Shown here piece after piece: positions 1 to 9,905 of a DNA stretch of 34,112 bases. Source of the DNA: Massilia sp. (GTDB lineage Bacteria; Pseudomonadota; Gammaproteobacteria; Burkholderiales; Burkholderiaceae_D); contig JAQGNM010000362.1 in the NCBI GenBank assembly GCA_028291845.1, positions 1-34,112 of the forward strand. Reading direction: 5' to 3'. The translations under genes and the position numbers were made by a program. Within the stretch, counting starts at the first letter, position 1. Every line of letters begins with the position of its first letter. The notes beneath the pieces were generated by a model. It was not told where the DNA came from, did no database searches, and saw only the letters and a list, made by a program, of their open reading frames with translations.

Positions 1-839
1 TGCAGCCAGCGCGCCAGTTCCCACAGGGCCTGCTCGAACGCGCGCTGGCCGGCGGCCGCCAGGTTGGCGGCATCGGTAAAGCGCTCGGGGTGGTCCATCG
101 GTTGGCGGAAGCGTTCCTTCCGGGCGAGCAGCCGGCGCCAGGCCTGGGGGATAGTCACGCAATGCCCATCGACCTCGAGCGGTGGCATGTCGAGCGCATC
201 CGGATCGCCGTGCGGTGCCAGGCCCATCACCTTGCCTTCGTTGCCCGCGCCGGGAAACAGCGCATTGGTCAGCAGGAAGTAGAACATGCCGAGACCGACC
301 GGATTGCTTTCGTCGCGGTTCCACAGCTGCTTGGCGATGCACTCGACGCCCGTGCGGGTGGCGATGTAGAACGAGGAGACCTCGACCGAGTGCGGCTGCG
401 CATGGCCTTGCCAGTGCTCGGTGAAATCCTCGACGGCGCTGCCCTGCCCGTCGACCACCATGACCGCGGCCGACTCGAACGGCGACGGGTGGAAAGCGCT
501 GTACAGGTGCGCCAGGTGGTGCGAGATGCGGGCACGCCTGGCGCCGGGCGCCAGCCGGATCGTCTGTTCCAGCTCGCGCTCGTAGTCCTCCAGCCGGCCG
601 ACCTCGGCGTCCGACGAGTAGCATTCCACCAGCACGTCGATAGGAGGGTCGAGGTCTGGGTCGAGGCCTGGCAAGTGCGGGGCATAAATCCCGGCCAGGT
701 CGCCGACCCGGCCCCAATGGTGCTTTTGGCGCGTGAGCCGCTCCTTCTGGATGGCCCACAACAGTTCCGAGCCGCGCATCAGGCAGATGCTGGCATCCTG
801 CGTCCGGTTAATCCCCAACACCATCGGTTCGTGTGTCAT
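1..839 (-). CDS. Carbamoyltransferase (NodU/CmcH family), N-terminal part, truncated by window edge
   Basis: Hand translation of the minus strand from ATG at 839 gives MTHEPMVLGINRTQDASICLMRGSELLWAIQKERLTRQKHHWGRVGDL...ISHHLAHLYSAFHPSPFESAAVMVVDGQGS...NPVGLGMFYFLLTNALFPGAGNEGKVMGLAPHG. It is open to the window edge. The LGIN..DAS, SHHLAH..SAF and VDGQG motifs are typical of carbamoyltransferases. Not in the supplied ORF track because the stop lies outside. Confidence 0.85.
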   Translation of the reverse strand, partial: MTHEPMVLGINRTQDASICLMRGSELLWAIQKERLTRQKHHWGRVGDLAGIYAPHLPGLDPDLDPPIDVLVECYSSDAEVGRLEDYERELEQTIRLAPGARRARISHHLAHLYSAFHPSPFESAAVMVVDGQGSAVEDFTEHWQGHAQPHSVEVSSFYIATRTGVECIAKQLWNRDESNPVGLGMFYFLLTNALFPGAGNEGKVMGLAPHGDPDALDMPPLEVDGHCVTIPQAWRRLLARKERFRQPMDHPERFTDAANLAAAGQRAFEQALWELARWL

Positions 840-948
840 GGCCGCCCCTGTCGAACGATGCCAGTGTAGCAGTGCCGGCAGAGGTGTTGGCGCGGAAATG
901 CGAAAGGCCCGGTTGCGCGTTAGTCCTGCCCTCGAGCGAGCGGGAACG

Positions 949-2049
949 TTATTGGCTTACGGCGCGGCCCAGATCACGCAGCGGGTGCGCCCGCTCGGGC
1001 CATGGCGAGGCGAAAAAGCCCTCGACCATGTCGCTGGAGACGGCATCGAGGGTCGGCGGGTTCCAGGCCGGCGCATTGTCCTTGTCGATCGCCAGCGCGC
1101 GAATGCCTTCCAGCACTTCGCCGTGTTCGAAATTGCGGCGCACTAAAATCCGTTCCATGCGCAGGCAGTCGGCCAGGTCGAGGCCGGCGCCGCGATTGAG
1201 TAGTTCCAGCGTCACTTTCAACAGCAGCGGCGAGCGCTTTCGCATGGCGGCCAGCGCCTTTTGCATGATCACGCTGTCGTCACCGGCCAGCGATTCCATG
1301 ATCGCTTCGATGCTGGCATGGCTGAAATGGCGGTCGATGGCATCGCGCTGGGCAGCCAGAGGGGCGGCGCCGGCGCCGTCACGGTACGGCGCGGCAAAGG
1401 CCGCAACGGCGTCGCGCAACTGCGCGCCCGGCGTCGTTTCGATCAGTTCCATCAACGCAGGCATCGATGCCTGCGTGGTAAACGTGTCGGCCAGGCCGCA
1501 ATACAGGGCGTCGGCGGCGCGCACCGTCAAGCCGGTCAAGGCCAGGTAGTAGCCCAGCTTGCCCGGTGCGTGGCTGAGAAAATAACTGCCGCCGACGTCC
1601 GGGAACAAGCCGATATTCACTTCCGGCATCGCCAGTTTGCTGCCGTCGGTGACCACCCTTAAACCGCGCTGGCGGTTCGCTTCCGACACGCCGAGCCCGC
1701 CGCCCATGACGACGCCGTCCATCAGGGCGATATACGTTTTCGGGTAGTGGTGAATCAGGTAATTGAGCCGGTATTCTTCGGTGAAAAAATCTTCCAGGGA
1801 GGCGCTCCCGCCGGTGACGGGCAAGGTGCCGACCTCGTAAAAATAGCGTATATCTCCGCCGGCGCACAGCGCCTTGTCGGTACTGCTGCGCAAGACCACG
1901 GCATCGACGCCATCGTCGTCTTGCCAGGCCAGCAAAACATCGGTCAAGGCGCGAATCATTTCAAGCGACAAGGAATTGAGGGTGCGCGGACGGTCCAGGG
2001 TGATGATGCCGGTGCGCTTGGCGATGCGGGTCTTGACGAAGTCGGTCAT
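949..2049 (-). CDS. Enoyl-CoA hydratase/isomerase family protein, probable 3-hydroxyisobutyryl-CoA hydrolase
   Basis: 366 aa; crotonase-fold motifs (ITLDRPRTLNSL, ALCAGGDIRYFYE, ALMDGVVMGGGLGVS, MPEVNIGLFPDVGGSYFLS) characteristic of HIBYL-CoA hydrolases. Confidence 0.85.
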   Translation of the reverse strand: MTDFVKTRIAKRTGIITLDRPRTLNSLSLEMIRALTDVLLAWQDDDGVDAVVLRSSTDKALCAGGDIRYFYEVGTLPVTGGSASLEDFFTEEYRLNYLIHHYPKTYIALMDGVVMGGGLGVSEANRQRGLRVVTDGSKLAMPEVNIGLFPDVGGSYFLSHAPGKLGYYLALTGLTVRAADALYCGLADTFTTQASMPALMELIETTPGAQLRDAVAAFAAPYRDGAGAAPLAAQRDAIDRHFSHASIEAIMESLAGDDSVIMQKALAAMRKRSPLLLKVTLELLNRGAGLDLADCLRMERILVRRNFEHGEVLEGIRALAIDKDNAPAWNPPTLDAVSSDMVEGFFASPWPERAHPLRDLGRAVSQ

Positions 2050-2121
2050 GGGGAGAAATCGGGATCGGTAAAGCGGCTATTTTAGCAGCCGCGTTTTGCG
2101 ATCAGCTTCCACATACAACAA

Positions 2122-2146
2122 GAGCGCCCGAAGGCGCTCCTATCCA
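2122..2146 (-). terminator. Hairpin terminator downstream of hpf
   Basis: Minus strand GAGCGCC-TTCG-GGCGCTC: 7-bp perfect stem with UUCG-type tetraloop, preceding a T-rich stretch, just after the hpf stop. Confidence 0.65.
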
Positions 2147-2160
2147 TGGTAGTTGGCAAA

Positions 2161-2517
2161 TTACAGGGCAGCTGGAGAAATTTCTTCCTCTGACAGGTGC
2201 TTGATCGCCTGGTGATTGTGGTCCTGGACCTGGGATTTGTATTTCACGACCTGGCGGTCGAGCTTGTCGATCAGACAATCGATGGCGGCGTACAGGTCCT
2301 GGGACAGGGCGTTGACGTTGATTGTTTTGCCCGGAAGTCGGAGGTTGATTTCGGCTTTTTGCCGTTTTTCTTTTTCAGTCAGATTGTCGACGCACAGAAT
2401 GACGGCAATGTCGATCACTTGATCAAAATGGCGCCGCACCCTTTCCAACTTCGCTTCTACGTATTCACGGATGGCTGGGGTGACTTCAAGATGATGTCCG
2501 CTGATTGTGAGATTCAT
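2161..2517 (-). CDS. hpf: Ribosome hibernation promoting factor, short form (HPF/RaiA family)
   Basis: [41 protein letters not shown]...; adjacent to rpoN as in many proteobacteria. ATG at 2517 preferred over the upstream GTG at 2523. Confidence 0.9.
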   Translation of the reverse strand: MNLTISGHHLEVTPAIREYVEAKLERVRRHFDQVIDIAVILCVDNLTEKEKRQKAEINLRLPGKTINVNALSQDLYAAIDCLIDKLDRQVVKYKSQVQDHNHQAIKHLSEEEISPAAL

Positions 2518-2596
2518 ACACACTCCTTCAAAGTTGTCGCTTCCTGTTCATGCATTCTGCATAAAGCCGAATGTAGAGGAACACTGAAAAAACGAT

Positions 2597-4084
2597 CTAC
2601 AGGTTCTTGCGAAGGGCGACGGGTGGAATCTTCAGCGCCTCACGGTATTTTGCCACCGTGCGGCGCGCAATGACCATTCCCTGTTCCCCCAGCATGTCTG
2701 CGATCTTGCTGTCTGAAAGTGGGTTTTTAGGGTCTTCCGCTCCTGTCAATTGCACGATGAGCGCCCGGATCGCTGTCGACGATGCTTCGCCGCCGGCGTC
2801 GGTCGCCACGTGGCTGCCAAAGAAATATTTCAACTCAAACATTCCATGCGGGGTCAGCATGTATTTCTGAGTGGTTACCCGAGAGATAGTGCTCTCGTGT
2901 AGGCCCAGTGTATCAGCAATTTCACGCAGCACAAGTGGACGCATGGCAACTGCGCCATGGGAGAAAAAGTTGCGTTGACGCTCGACGATGGCCTCGGCCA
3001 CCCGCAGAATCGTGTCGAAACGCTGGCGCATATTTTTGATCAGCCACTTCGCTTCCTGCAACTGCGCGCCCATCTGTCCTTCGCCTTTGCCCTGCTTTAA
3101 CAGGTTGGCGTACATGCTGTTGACGCGCAGCCGCGGCATGACGTCGTTGTTCAGGCTGACGGTCCAGCCGCCGCGCGCCTTGCGCACGATAACGTCCGGA
3201 ACCACGTAGTCGGACGCGCCGGCACCAAACCCGGCGCCGGGATGGGGATTGCATTGGCGGATGACCGCCTGCGCTTCGCGCAAATCCTCGTCGTCGCAGT
3301 CGAGCGCTTTTTTCAGCTTGTTGAATTCGCGCTGGGCAAACCAGGTCAGGTGATTGCAGACGATCGCCAGGGCCATGCGGCGCGTCACCATCGGCACACC
3401 CGGCATGCGGCGGATCTGGATCGCCAGGCATTCGGCGGCGTCGCGCGCGCCCACGCCGGCCGGATCAAAACTCTGCAACAACGACAAGGCCGTTTTCAGC
3501 TCGTCCGGATCGATCTCCAGTTCCGGCGGCAGGCGCTGGTGGATTTCCTCCAGCGTTTCAGTCAGATAGCCGTTGTCGTCGAGCGCATCGATCATCAGCT
3601 CGACCAGGGCGCGGTCGCGCACTTCCAGCATGGCCAGGCGCATCTGCTCGCCCAGGTGCTCGCGCAGGCTGGCGGCGGAAGCTTCGATCTGCGGGCGCGA
3701 ATCCTCGTCGTCGGGCGACTTGTTGCGCGACGCTTCGCTCCAGTCCTCGCCTTCGCCGCTGGTGTCCTGGACGCTCTCGCCGCCCATGTCGACGTTGTCG
3801 CCGGCATCAAGTTCGGCCGCGGGCGCGTCGCCAGGCGGCGCGTCCTGGTTCGACACTTCCGGCGCTTCGGCATTGCCGGTGGCGCCGACGGCGCCGTCGG
3901 CCAGCAGACGCACGGAATTGTCGAGCGGGTCGTCGAGACGCTCCAGCAAGGGATTGTCGGTCAACAGCTGTTCAAGCTCCTGGTGCAATTCGAGCGTCGA
4001 CAACTGCAGCAGGCGGATCGACTGCTGCAGCTGGGGCGTGAGCGCCAGGTGCTGCGAGGTGCGTAGTTGGAGTGACTGTTTCAT
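2597..4084 (-). CDS. rpoN: RNA polymerase sigma-54 factor
   Basis: [33 protein letters not shown] start, C-terminal RpoN box [12 protein letters not shown]. The supplied ORF start at 4237 extends 51 codons into lptB; the ATG at 4084 is the credible start. Confidence 0.97.
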   Translation of the reverse strand: MKQSLQLRTSQHLALTPQLQQSIRLLQLSTLELHQELEQLLTDNPLLERLDDPLDNSVRLLADGAVGATGNAEAPEVSNQDAPPGDAPAAELDAGDNVDMGGESVQDTSGEGEDWSEASRNKSPDDEDSRPQIEASAASLREHLGEQMRLAMLEVRDRALVELMIDALDDNGYLTETLEEIHQRLPPELEIDPDELKTALSLLQSFDPAGVGARDAAECLAIQIRRMPGVPMVTRRMALAIVCNHLTWFAQREFNKLKKALDCDDEDLREAQAVIRQCNPHPGAGFGAGASDYVVPDVIVRKARGGWTVSLNNDVMPRLRVNSMYANLLKQGKGEGQMGAQLQEAKWLIKNMRQRFDTILRVAEAIVERQRNFFSHGAVAMRPLVLREIADTLGLHESTISRVTTQKYMLTPHGMFELKYFFGSHVATDAGGEASSTAIRALIVQLTGAEDPKNPLSDSKIADMLGEQGMVIARRTVAKYREALKIPPVALRKNL

Positions 4085-4097
4085 GGCGTGATGTGGC

Positions 4098-4856
4098 TTA
4101 CATGCGGAAGTGTTCGCCCAAATACACGCGCCGCACCGACTCATCGGCGATGATGTCGTCCGGACGGCCCGAGGCCAGCACGGCGCCCTGATTGATGATG
4201 TAGGCGCGGTCGCAGATGCCCAGCGTTTCGCGCACATTGTGGTCGGTGATCAAAACGCCGATGCCGCGCTCCTTGAGAAAACGGACGATGCGCTGGATCT
4301 CGATGACGGCGATCGGATCGACGCCGGCGAACGGTTCATCGAGCAGCACAAAACGCGGATTGGTGGCCAGCGCACGGGCGATTTCCACGCGCCGCCGTTC
4401 GCCGCCCGACAGCGATAAAGCCTGGTTCTCGCGCAGCTTGTCGATCTGCAGGTCGGCCAGCAGGCTGTCGAGCCGCTCGCTGATCTGCGCTTTGGTCAAG
4501 GGCTTGCCATCGACCTTTTGCAGCTCCAGCACGGCGCGGATGTTTTCTTCCACCGTCAATTTACGAAACACCGACGCTTCCTGCGGCAGATACGACAGCC
4601 CCAGGGCGGCGCGCCGGTGGATCGGCAGGCTGGAGATATCGACGCCGCTGATGTCGATCGAGCCGGCGTCGGACGGCACCAGGCCGACGATCATGTAGAA
4701 GGAGGTGGTCTTGCCGGCGCCGTTCGGACCGAGCAAACCCACCACTTCGCCGCACTCGACCTGCAGCGAGACGTCACGCACCACCAGGCGCTTGCCGTAG
4801 CTTTTTTGCAGGCCGCGCACGATCAGGGTGCTGCCGCAGGGTTTCGCTTCCATCAT
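4098..4856 (-). CDS. lptB: LPS export ABC transporter ATP-binding protein LptB
   Basis: Walker [10 protein letters not shown], signature LSGGERRR, Walker [14 protein letters not shown]; position between lptA and rpoN. Confidence 0.97.
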   Translation of the reverse strand: MMEAKPCGSTLIVRGLQKSYGKRLVVRDVSLQVECGEVVGLLGPNGAGKTTSFYMIVGLVPSDAGSIDISGVDISSLPIHRRAALGLSYLPQEASVFRKLTVEENIRAVLELQKVDGKPLTKAQISERLDSLLADLQIDKLRENQALSLSGGERRRVEIARALATNPRFVLLDEPFAGVDPIAVIEIQRIVRFLKERGIGVLITDHNVRETLGICDRAYIINQGAVLASGRPDDIIADESVRRVYLGEHFRM

Positions 4857-5461
4857 GGCTTTTTCGCCGGCGTAGCTGGTGCGGCCGGGGCGGCGGGTGC
4901 CGGGGCGGCGCCGGGCGCCAGTTTCGGCTCGATCACCATGCGCACCCTGCCGCCATTGGCCTTGCTGGTGCCGCTGACGTCGTTCTCGACCGAATACACT
5001 TCCTTGCGGCTGTCGTAGGAGAGATAGGGGCCCTGCACTTCCTGGGTCTTGCGCTGGCCCTCGAGCGTGGTGATTTTCGCTTTCGAGAACATCTTGACGA
5101 TTTCCGCCTTGTTGTCGTACTCGATGCGCTCGGCTTCGCCCTCGTCCCAGACGTCGCCGCCATCGCGCTTCTGGCGGAAGGTGGCCAGGCCGCCCGGGGC
5201 GGCATAGAAGGTGGCGTAGACGTAGCCTTCCGGATCGCTCTTGACGACGGCGCGGCCGGCCTTCATCAACAGGGTGCCGCGCTGCAGGACCACGTTGCCG
5301 ATCAGGGTGCGCACCTGGGTGACGTCATTGCCGGTGGCCGAATCGGCGTCGATGATGGTCGGCTTGCTCGAATCGGCGCGTTCGGCGTAGGCCGTACCAC
5401 CGATGATGGTGAAGGCGGCGGCGGCGGCGGTCAGGGCGAAGCTGAGGAGGCGAAATTTCAT
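4853..5461 (-). CDS. lptA: LPS transport periplasmic protein LptA
   Basis: Signal peptide and OstA-like domain ([37 protein letters not shown]); 4-nt overlap with lptB. Confidence 0.93.
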   Translation of the reverse strand: MKFRLLSFALTAAAAAFTIIGGTAYAERADSSKPTIIDADSATGNDVTQVRTLIGNVVLQRGTLLMKAGRAVVKSDPEGYVYATFYAAPGGLATFRQKRDGGDVWDEGEAERIEYDNKAEIVKMFSKAKITTLEGQRKTQEVQGPYLSYDSRKEVYSVENDVSGTSKANGGRVRMVIEPKLAPGAAPAPAAPAAPATPAKKP

Positions 5462-5494
5462 GTTTGGTTCCCGGTTCTGGTGAATACGTCGGCA

Positions 5495-6097
5495 TCAGCG
5501 CTTCGGCTGGGGCGGATAAACGATGTGCACGCGGTGATACAGGTCGACCTGGCTGGCCGCGCGGTCGGCCAGCATGCCGGTGGCGGTGACGACGGTGGCG
5601 TCCTGCAGCATCTCGACCGGCAGGTCGGTGCGCAGCTTGTCTTCGTCGGTGAGGATGGTCAGCGCCTCGGTTTTCAGGCGCAGGCGCGGGCCGTGCGGCG
5701 AGCCGGGGCGCTCGACCAGCACCTGGCCCATCATGTCGACGATGTTCTTGACCTGGTCGATGCGGCCGGTGGCGGCCGTCATGGTCATCGGCGGCAGCGG
5801 CGCCGACAGGCTTTGCACGACCGGCCGCAGGACGTCGGCGGTGTCGGTGTCGGGATGGTGGGTCAGCTTGTCGCCGGCGACGATATAACGCGGCTTGCCG
5901 GCGGGGTCCATCTTGACGACGGAAAATCCCTCGACGATGTAATCGGGCTCGCTTTTCGAGATGTCGTTGCCGCCCAAATCGCCGCGGTTGATCACCTCGA
6001 CCAGCCACAGGCTGCCGAGGGCGAACAGCACGCCGGTGCCGATCATGGCGCCGACCTGCCAGCGGTGCGCGGTGCGCTTATGGTGAGCCTTGGCCAT
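5495..6097 (-). CDS. lptC: LPS export ABC transporter periplasmic protein LptC
   Basis: Single N-terminal TM, 'PDYIVEGFSVVKMDPAGKPRYIVAGDKLTHHPDTDT' LptC motif; operon position. Confidence 0.92.
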   Translation of the reverse strand: MAKAHHKRTAHRWQVGAMIGTGVLFALGSLWLVEVINRGDLGGNDISKSEPDYIVEGFSVVKMDPAGKPRYIVAGDKLTHHPDTDTADVLRPVVQSLSAPLPPMTMTAATGRIDQVKNIVDMMGQVLVERPGSPHGPRLRLKTEALTILTDEDKLRTDLPVEMLQDATVVTATGMLADRAASQVDLYHRVHIVYPPQPKR

Positions 6098-6111
6098 GGT
6101 CAGTCGCGCGG

Positions 6112-6675
6112 TCAGGCGAAATACGGCGCCAGCGCCGTATCATAGGTGTTCTGGGCGCGCATGATCAGGTCGCACACTTCGCGCACCGCCCCGCGCCCGC
6201 CATTGGCGCCGGTGACGTAGTGGGCGCGGTGCTGTACTTCCGGGTGCCCGCTCGGCACGGTGACGGCAAAGCCGACCTTGCGCAACAGCGGCAGGTCGAT
6301 GACGTCGTCGCCGATGTAAGCGCATTCCGGTGCGCTCAAGCCGGTCAGCGCCAGCACCTCGGCGAAGGCGATGCGCTTGTCGTGGGTGCCCTGATAGACG
6401 TGGGCGATTTTTAAATCGGCGGCGCGGCGCACCACCACCGGCGATTTGCGCGCACTGATGATGGCCACCTGCACGCCGGTTTTCTGCAGCAATTCGATGC
6501 CCAGCCCATCGAGCACGTTAAACGTCTTGGTGACTTCGCCGTCGGCGCCGTAGGTCAGGCTGCCGTCGGTGAGAACGCCGTCGACGTCGAGAATGAGCAG
6601 ACGCACGCTCGCCGCGCGGCGGACGTGGTCCGGCACCGGATTGAAGGGTGCGGCATTGAATACGGGGTCGGCCAT
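6112..6675 (-). CDS. kdsC: 3-deoxy-D-manno-octulosonate 8-phosphate phosphatase (HAD family)
   Basis: LLILDVDGVLTDGSL...IISARKSPVVVRRAADLKI...YIGDDVIDLPLLRKVGFAVTVPSGH; operon position. Confidence 0.95.
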   Translation of the reverse strand: MADPVFNAAPFNPVPDHVRRAASVRLLILDVDGVLTDGSLTYGADGEVTKTFNVLDGLGIELLQKTGVQVAIISARKSPVVVRRAADLKIAHVYQGTHDKRIAFAEVLALTGLSAPECAYIGDDVIDLPLLRKVGFAVTVPSGHPEVQHRAHYVTGANGGRGAVREVCDLIMRAQNTYDTALAPYFA

Positions 6676-7685
6676 CAGATTACCTTGGCGCGCGTGAGGT
6701 CGTGGATATGCAGGGCGCCTACCAGGCGGTCATCGGCGTCGACCACCAGCATCTGGTTGATGCGGTTTTCTTCCATGATGGCCACCGCATCGACCGCCAG
6801 TTGCTCGGCGCGCACGCGGCGCGGGTCGAAGTGCATGACGTCGCGGATCATGATTTGGGTGAAATCCTGCACCCGCTCGATCAGGCGGCGCAAGTCGCCG
6901 TCGGTGAACACGCCGATCGGGCGGCGGTCGGCATCGACAATGGCCGTCATGCCCATGCCCTTCTGGGTGATTTCAAGCAGCGCCTGCGGCAGGGTGGCGT
7001 TTTCGCCGACGGCCGGCACGGCGTCGCCGCTGCGCATGACGTCGTGCACGTGGGTCAGCAGGCGCCGCCCCAGCGCGCCGCCCGGGTGCGAGCGGGCGAA
7101 ATCTTCTTCCTTGAAACCGCGCGCGTCCAGCAGCGCCACGGCCAGGGCGTCGCCCAGCGCCAGGGTGACGGTGGTGCTGGCGGTGGGGGCCAGGTTCATC
7201 GGGCAGGCTTCCTTGGCCACCGAGACGTCGAGGTGGACATCGGCCATTGCTGCCAGCGAGGAAGCCGGTTTGCCGGTCATGGCGATCAGCGGCGCGCCCA
7301 TGCGCTTGACGATCGGCAAAATGGCCATCAGCTCGGCCGATTCGCCCGAGTACGAGATGGCGATGAAAGCGTCTTGCGGGGTCACCATGCCAAGGTCGCC
7401 GTGGGCCGCTTCGGCCGGGTGGACGAACATGGCCGGGGTGCCGGTCGAGGCCAGGGTGGCGGCGATCTTGCGGGCGATGTGGCCTGATTTGCCAATCCCC
7501 GAGACCACCACCCGACCGCTGCAGGCGAGCAGCAGATTGACGGCGCGACCGACGCTGTCATCGACCGCAAGGCGGTCGTAGACGGCGCGGATGGCGTCCG
7601 CCTCGATTGCCAGCGTCTCGCGCGCCAGCTGCATCGACCGTTGCGTCGACCGCTGCGCCAGGTTTTCGTCAAAAGCTTTCAACAT
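6675..7685 (-). CDS. kdsD: D-arabinose 5-phosphate isomerase (KpsF/GutQ type, SIS + CBS domains)
   Basis: SIS domain VVVSGIGKSGHIARKIAATLASTGTPAMFVHPAEA..., two CBS domains; stop overlaps kdsC start (TGATG). Confidence 0.93.
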   Translation of the reverse strand: MLKAFDENLAQRSTQRSMQLARETLAIEADAIRAVYDRLAVDDSVGRAVNLLLACSGRVVVSGIGKSGHIARKIAATLASTGTPAMFVHPAEAAHGDLGMVTPQDAFIAISYSGESAELMAILPIVKRMGAPLIAMTGKPASSLAAMADVHLDVSVAKEACPMNLAPTASTTVTLALGDALAVALLDARGFKEEDFARSHPGGALGRRLLTHVHDVMRSGDAVPAVGENATLPQALLEITQKGMGMTAIVDADRRPIGVFTDGDLRRLIERVQDFTQIMIRDVMHFDPRRVRAEQLAVDAVAIMEENRINQMLVVDADDRLVGALHIHDLTRAKVI

Positions 7686-7805
7686 TGTTTTTTCATGGGT
7701 TACACTCGTTCAGGCAGTATAAACGAATTGGGAAAGCAAAAAACTTGCCAGACATTTTAAATCAAGCTTGCCCGGTTGGCGGCGCCCCCGGCGGACAGGA
7801 TTAGC

Positions 7806-9791
7806 ATGGCGTCCGGCCTCGAACTGACCCTGTTATTACTCGGTAGCGCCGTGCTCGGCGTGGTGTTGTTCCGCATGCTGCAACTACCGCCGATGCTCGG
7901 CTATCTTGCCGTCGGCATCCTGATCGGCCCGCACGCGCTGGGGCTGGCCGACAACAACGCCTCCACCCATGCGCTGGCCGAATTCGGCGTGGTGTTCCTG
8001 ATGTTTTCCATCGGCCTGGAGTTTTCGCTGTCGCAGTTAAAGGCAATGCGCTCGATCGTGTTCGGCCTGGGCCTGGCCCAGGTGGTGGCGACGATCGCCG
8101 CCACCATGCTGTTCGGCCTGCTGCTGGCGACCCAGCTGCCACCCTCTCTTCACATCAGCTGGCAGGCGGCGTTTGCGTTGGGCGGCGCGCTGGCGATGTC
8201 GTCGACCGCGATCGTCTCGAAAATGCTGACCGAGCGGCTGGAACTGGAAAGCCCGCACGGGCGGCGCATCATCGGCATCTTGCTGTTCCAGGATCTGGCG
8301 GTGGTGCCGCTGTTGATATTGACGCCGTCGCTGGCGCAAAACCCGAGCGAGCTGGCCGCCACCCTGGGCTGGGCCAGCTTGAAAGCGGTGGTGGTGCTGG
8401 TGCTGCTGCTGTTCTTCGGTCAGAAGCTGATGCGAAAATGGTTCACGCTGGTGGTCAAGCGAAGGTCGCAGGAGCTGTTCATGTTGAACCTCCTGCTGAT
8501 CACCCTGGGCGCGGCCTGGATTACCGAAAAGGCCGGGCTGTCGATGGCGCTGGGCGCTTTTGTGGCCGGCATGCTGGTGTCGGAGACCCAGTACAAGCAC
8601 CAGGTGGAAGAGGACATCAAGCCGTTCCGCGATGTGCTGCTGGGCCTGTTTTTCATCACCATCGGCATGCTGCTCAACGTCGGACTGGTGATGCAGCACT
8701 GGGCGCTGGTGCTGCTGCTGCTGTGCGCCCCGGTGCTTTTAAAATTTGCCCTGATTGCCCTGCTGGCCAAGCTGTTCGGGGCCTCCGACGGCGTCTCGAT
8801 GCGCACCGGCCTGGCGCTGGCGCAGGCCGGCGAATTCGGTTTCGTGCTGCTCAATCTCGCCGCCGGCACCGCGCTGATCGACCCCTTCATCATCCAGCTG
8901 GTGCTGGCCTCGATGGTGCTGTCGATGCTGGTGGCGCCCTTGATCATCGCCAAATCCGACCAGATCGTCATGAAGATCGCGGCCAACGAGTGGATGCTGC
9001 AGTCCTTGCAGTTGACGCAGATCGCCAGCCGCACGATGTCTCTGCAAAAGCACGTGATCGTGGCCGGTTTCGGCAGGAGCGGCCAGTCGCTGGCGACCTT
9101 GCTGACGGAAGAAAAAGTGGCATACCAGGCGCTCGACCTCGACCCGGAACGGGTGCAGGAAGCGCAGGCGGCCGGCGCCCACGTGGCCTACGGCGACGCC
9201 GCCCGCCGCGAGTCGCTGGTGGCAGCCGGCATCAACCGCGCCAGCTGCCTGGTGATCACCTATGCCGACACGCCGTCCGCATTGAAAGTGCTGCACATGG
9301 CGCACGAGATGGCGCCCTCGCTGCCGGTGATCGTGCGCAGCCACGACGATACCGACCTCGATTTATTGAAGCGCGCGGGCGCGGCGGAGGTGGTGCCGGA
9401 AGCGCTCGAGGGCAGCCTGATGCTCGCTTCCCACGCGCTGGTGCTGCTGGGCGTGCCCCTGCGCCGCGTGGTGCACCGGGTGCAGGAAGCGCGCGACGAA
9501 CGCTACGCCTCGCTGCGCGGCTACTTTCACGGCGCCGGCGACGTCTCGGACGATCCGGAGCACATGTATGTGCGCCTGCATACGGTGACGTTACGAGAAA
9601 ATGCCGGCGCGGTCGGCAAACGCATCGAGGAGTTGAAGCTGGCCGATGTGGGGGCGGAAGTGACCGCGGTCAGGCGCGGCAAGCAGCGGCTGGAGACGAC
9701 CGAGCAAACGGTGCTCGATGCGGGCGATGTGGTGGTGCTCAGGGGGAGTGGGGATGCGGTTTCGCGGGCTGAGCGCCGTTTGCTGCAGTAG
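7806..9791 (+). CDS. Monovalent cation:proton antiporter-2 (CPA2/Kef-type) with TrkA-N/TrkA-C domains
   Basis: Multi-TM CPA2 domain (PPMLGYLAVGILIGPHALGL), RCK domain HVIVAGFGRSGQSLATLL, C-terminal TrkA-C-like region. The upstream start at 7776 is less credible. Confidence 0.9.
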   Translation: MASGLELTLLLLGSAVLGVVLFRMLQLPPMLGYLAVGILIGPHALGLADNNASTHALAEFGVVFLMFSIGLEFSLSQLKAMRSIVFGLGLAQVVATIAATMLFGLLLATQLPPSLHISWQAAFALGGALAMSSTAIVSKMLTERLELESPHGRRIIGILLFQDLAVVPLLILTPSLAQNPSELAATLGWASLKAVVVLVLLLFFGQKLMRKWFTLVVKRRSQELFMLNLLLITLGAAWITEKAGLSMALGAFVAGMLVSETQYKHQVEEDIKPFRDVLLGLFFITIGMLLNVGLVMQHWALVLLLLCAPVLLKFALIALLAKLFGASDGVSMRTGLALAQAGEFGFVLLNLAAGTALIDPFIIQLVLASMVLSMLVAPLIIAKSDQIVMKIAANEWMLQSLQLTQIASRTMSLQKHVIVAGFGRSGQSLATLLTEEKVAYQALDLDPERVQEAQAAGAHVAYGDAARRESLVAAGINRASCLVITYADTPSALKVLHMAHEMAPSLPVIVRSHDDTDLDLLKRAGAAEVVPEALEGSLMLASHALVLLGVPLRRVVHRVQEARDERYASLRGYFHGAGDVSDDPEHMYVRLHTVTLRENAGAVGKRIEELKLADVGAEVTAVRRGKQRLETTEQTVLDAGDVVVLRGSGDAVSRAERRLLQ

Positions 9792-9792
9792 T

Positions 9793-9905
9793 AGGGGGAC
9801 TGGCGCCGTAGGTGCCTGTCCCATTTTTCTTCACCGCTAACGTAACTGGATAATGTGCTTCTGATCTGACATGGGACAGGCACCCTGCGGTTGCCAGTCC
9901 CCCCT
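9793..9905. repeat. REPIN-like inverted pair, copy A
   Basis: AGGGGGACTGGCGCCGTAGGTGCCTGTCCCAT (9793-9824) faces the near reverse complement ATGGGACAGGCACCCTGCGGTTGCCAGTCCCCCCT (9871-9905). It fills the whole gap between two convergent stop codons. Confidence 0.9.

Noticed and set aside
90-869. 259-aa plus-strand ORF
   Set aside because: Antisense shadow of the minus-strand carbamoyltransferase; low-complexity composition and no recognisable domain.
3242-4066. 274-aa plus-strand ORF opposite rpoN
   Set aside because: High-GC antisense ORF; rpoN on the other strand is unambiguous.
4085-4237. 51-codon N-terminal extension of rpoN
   Set aside because: Overlaps lptB coding sequence; sigma-54 proteins begin at [11 protein letters not shown].
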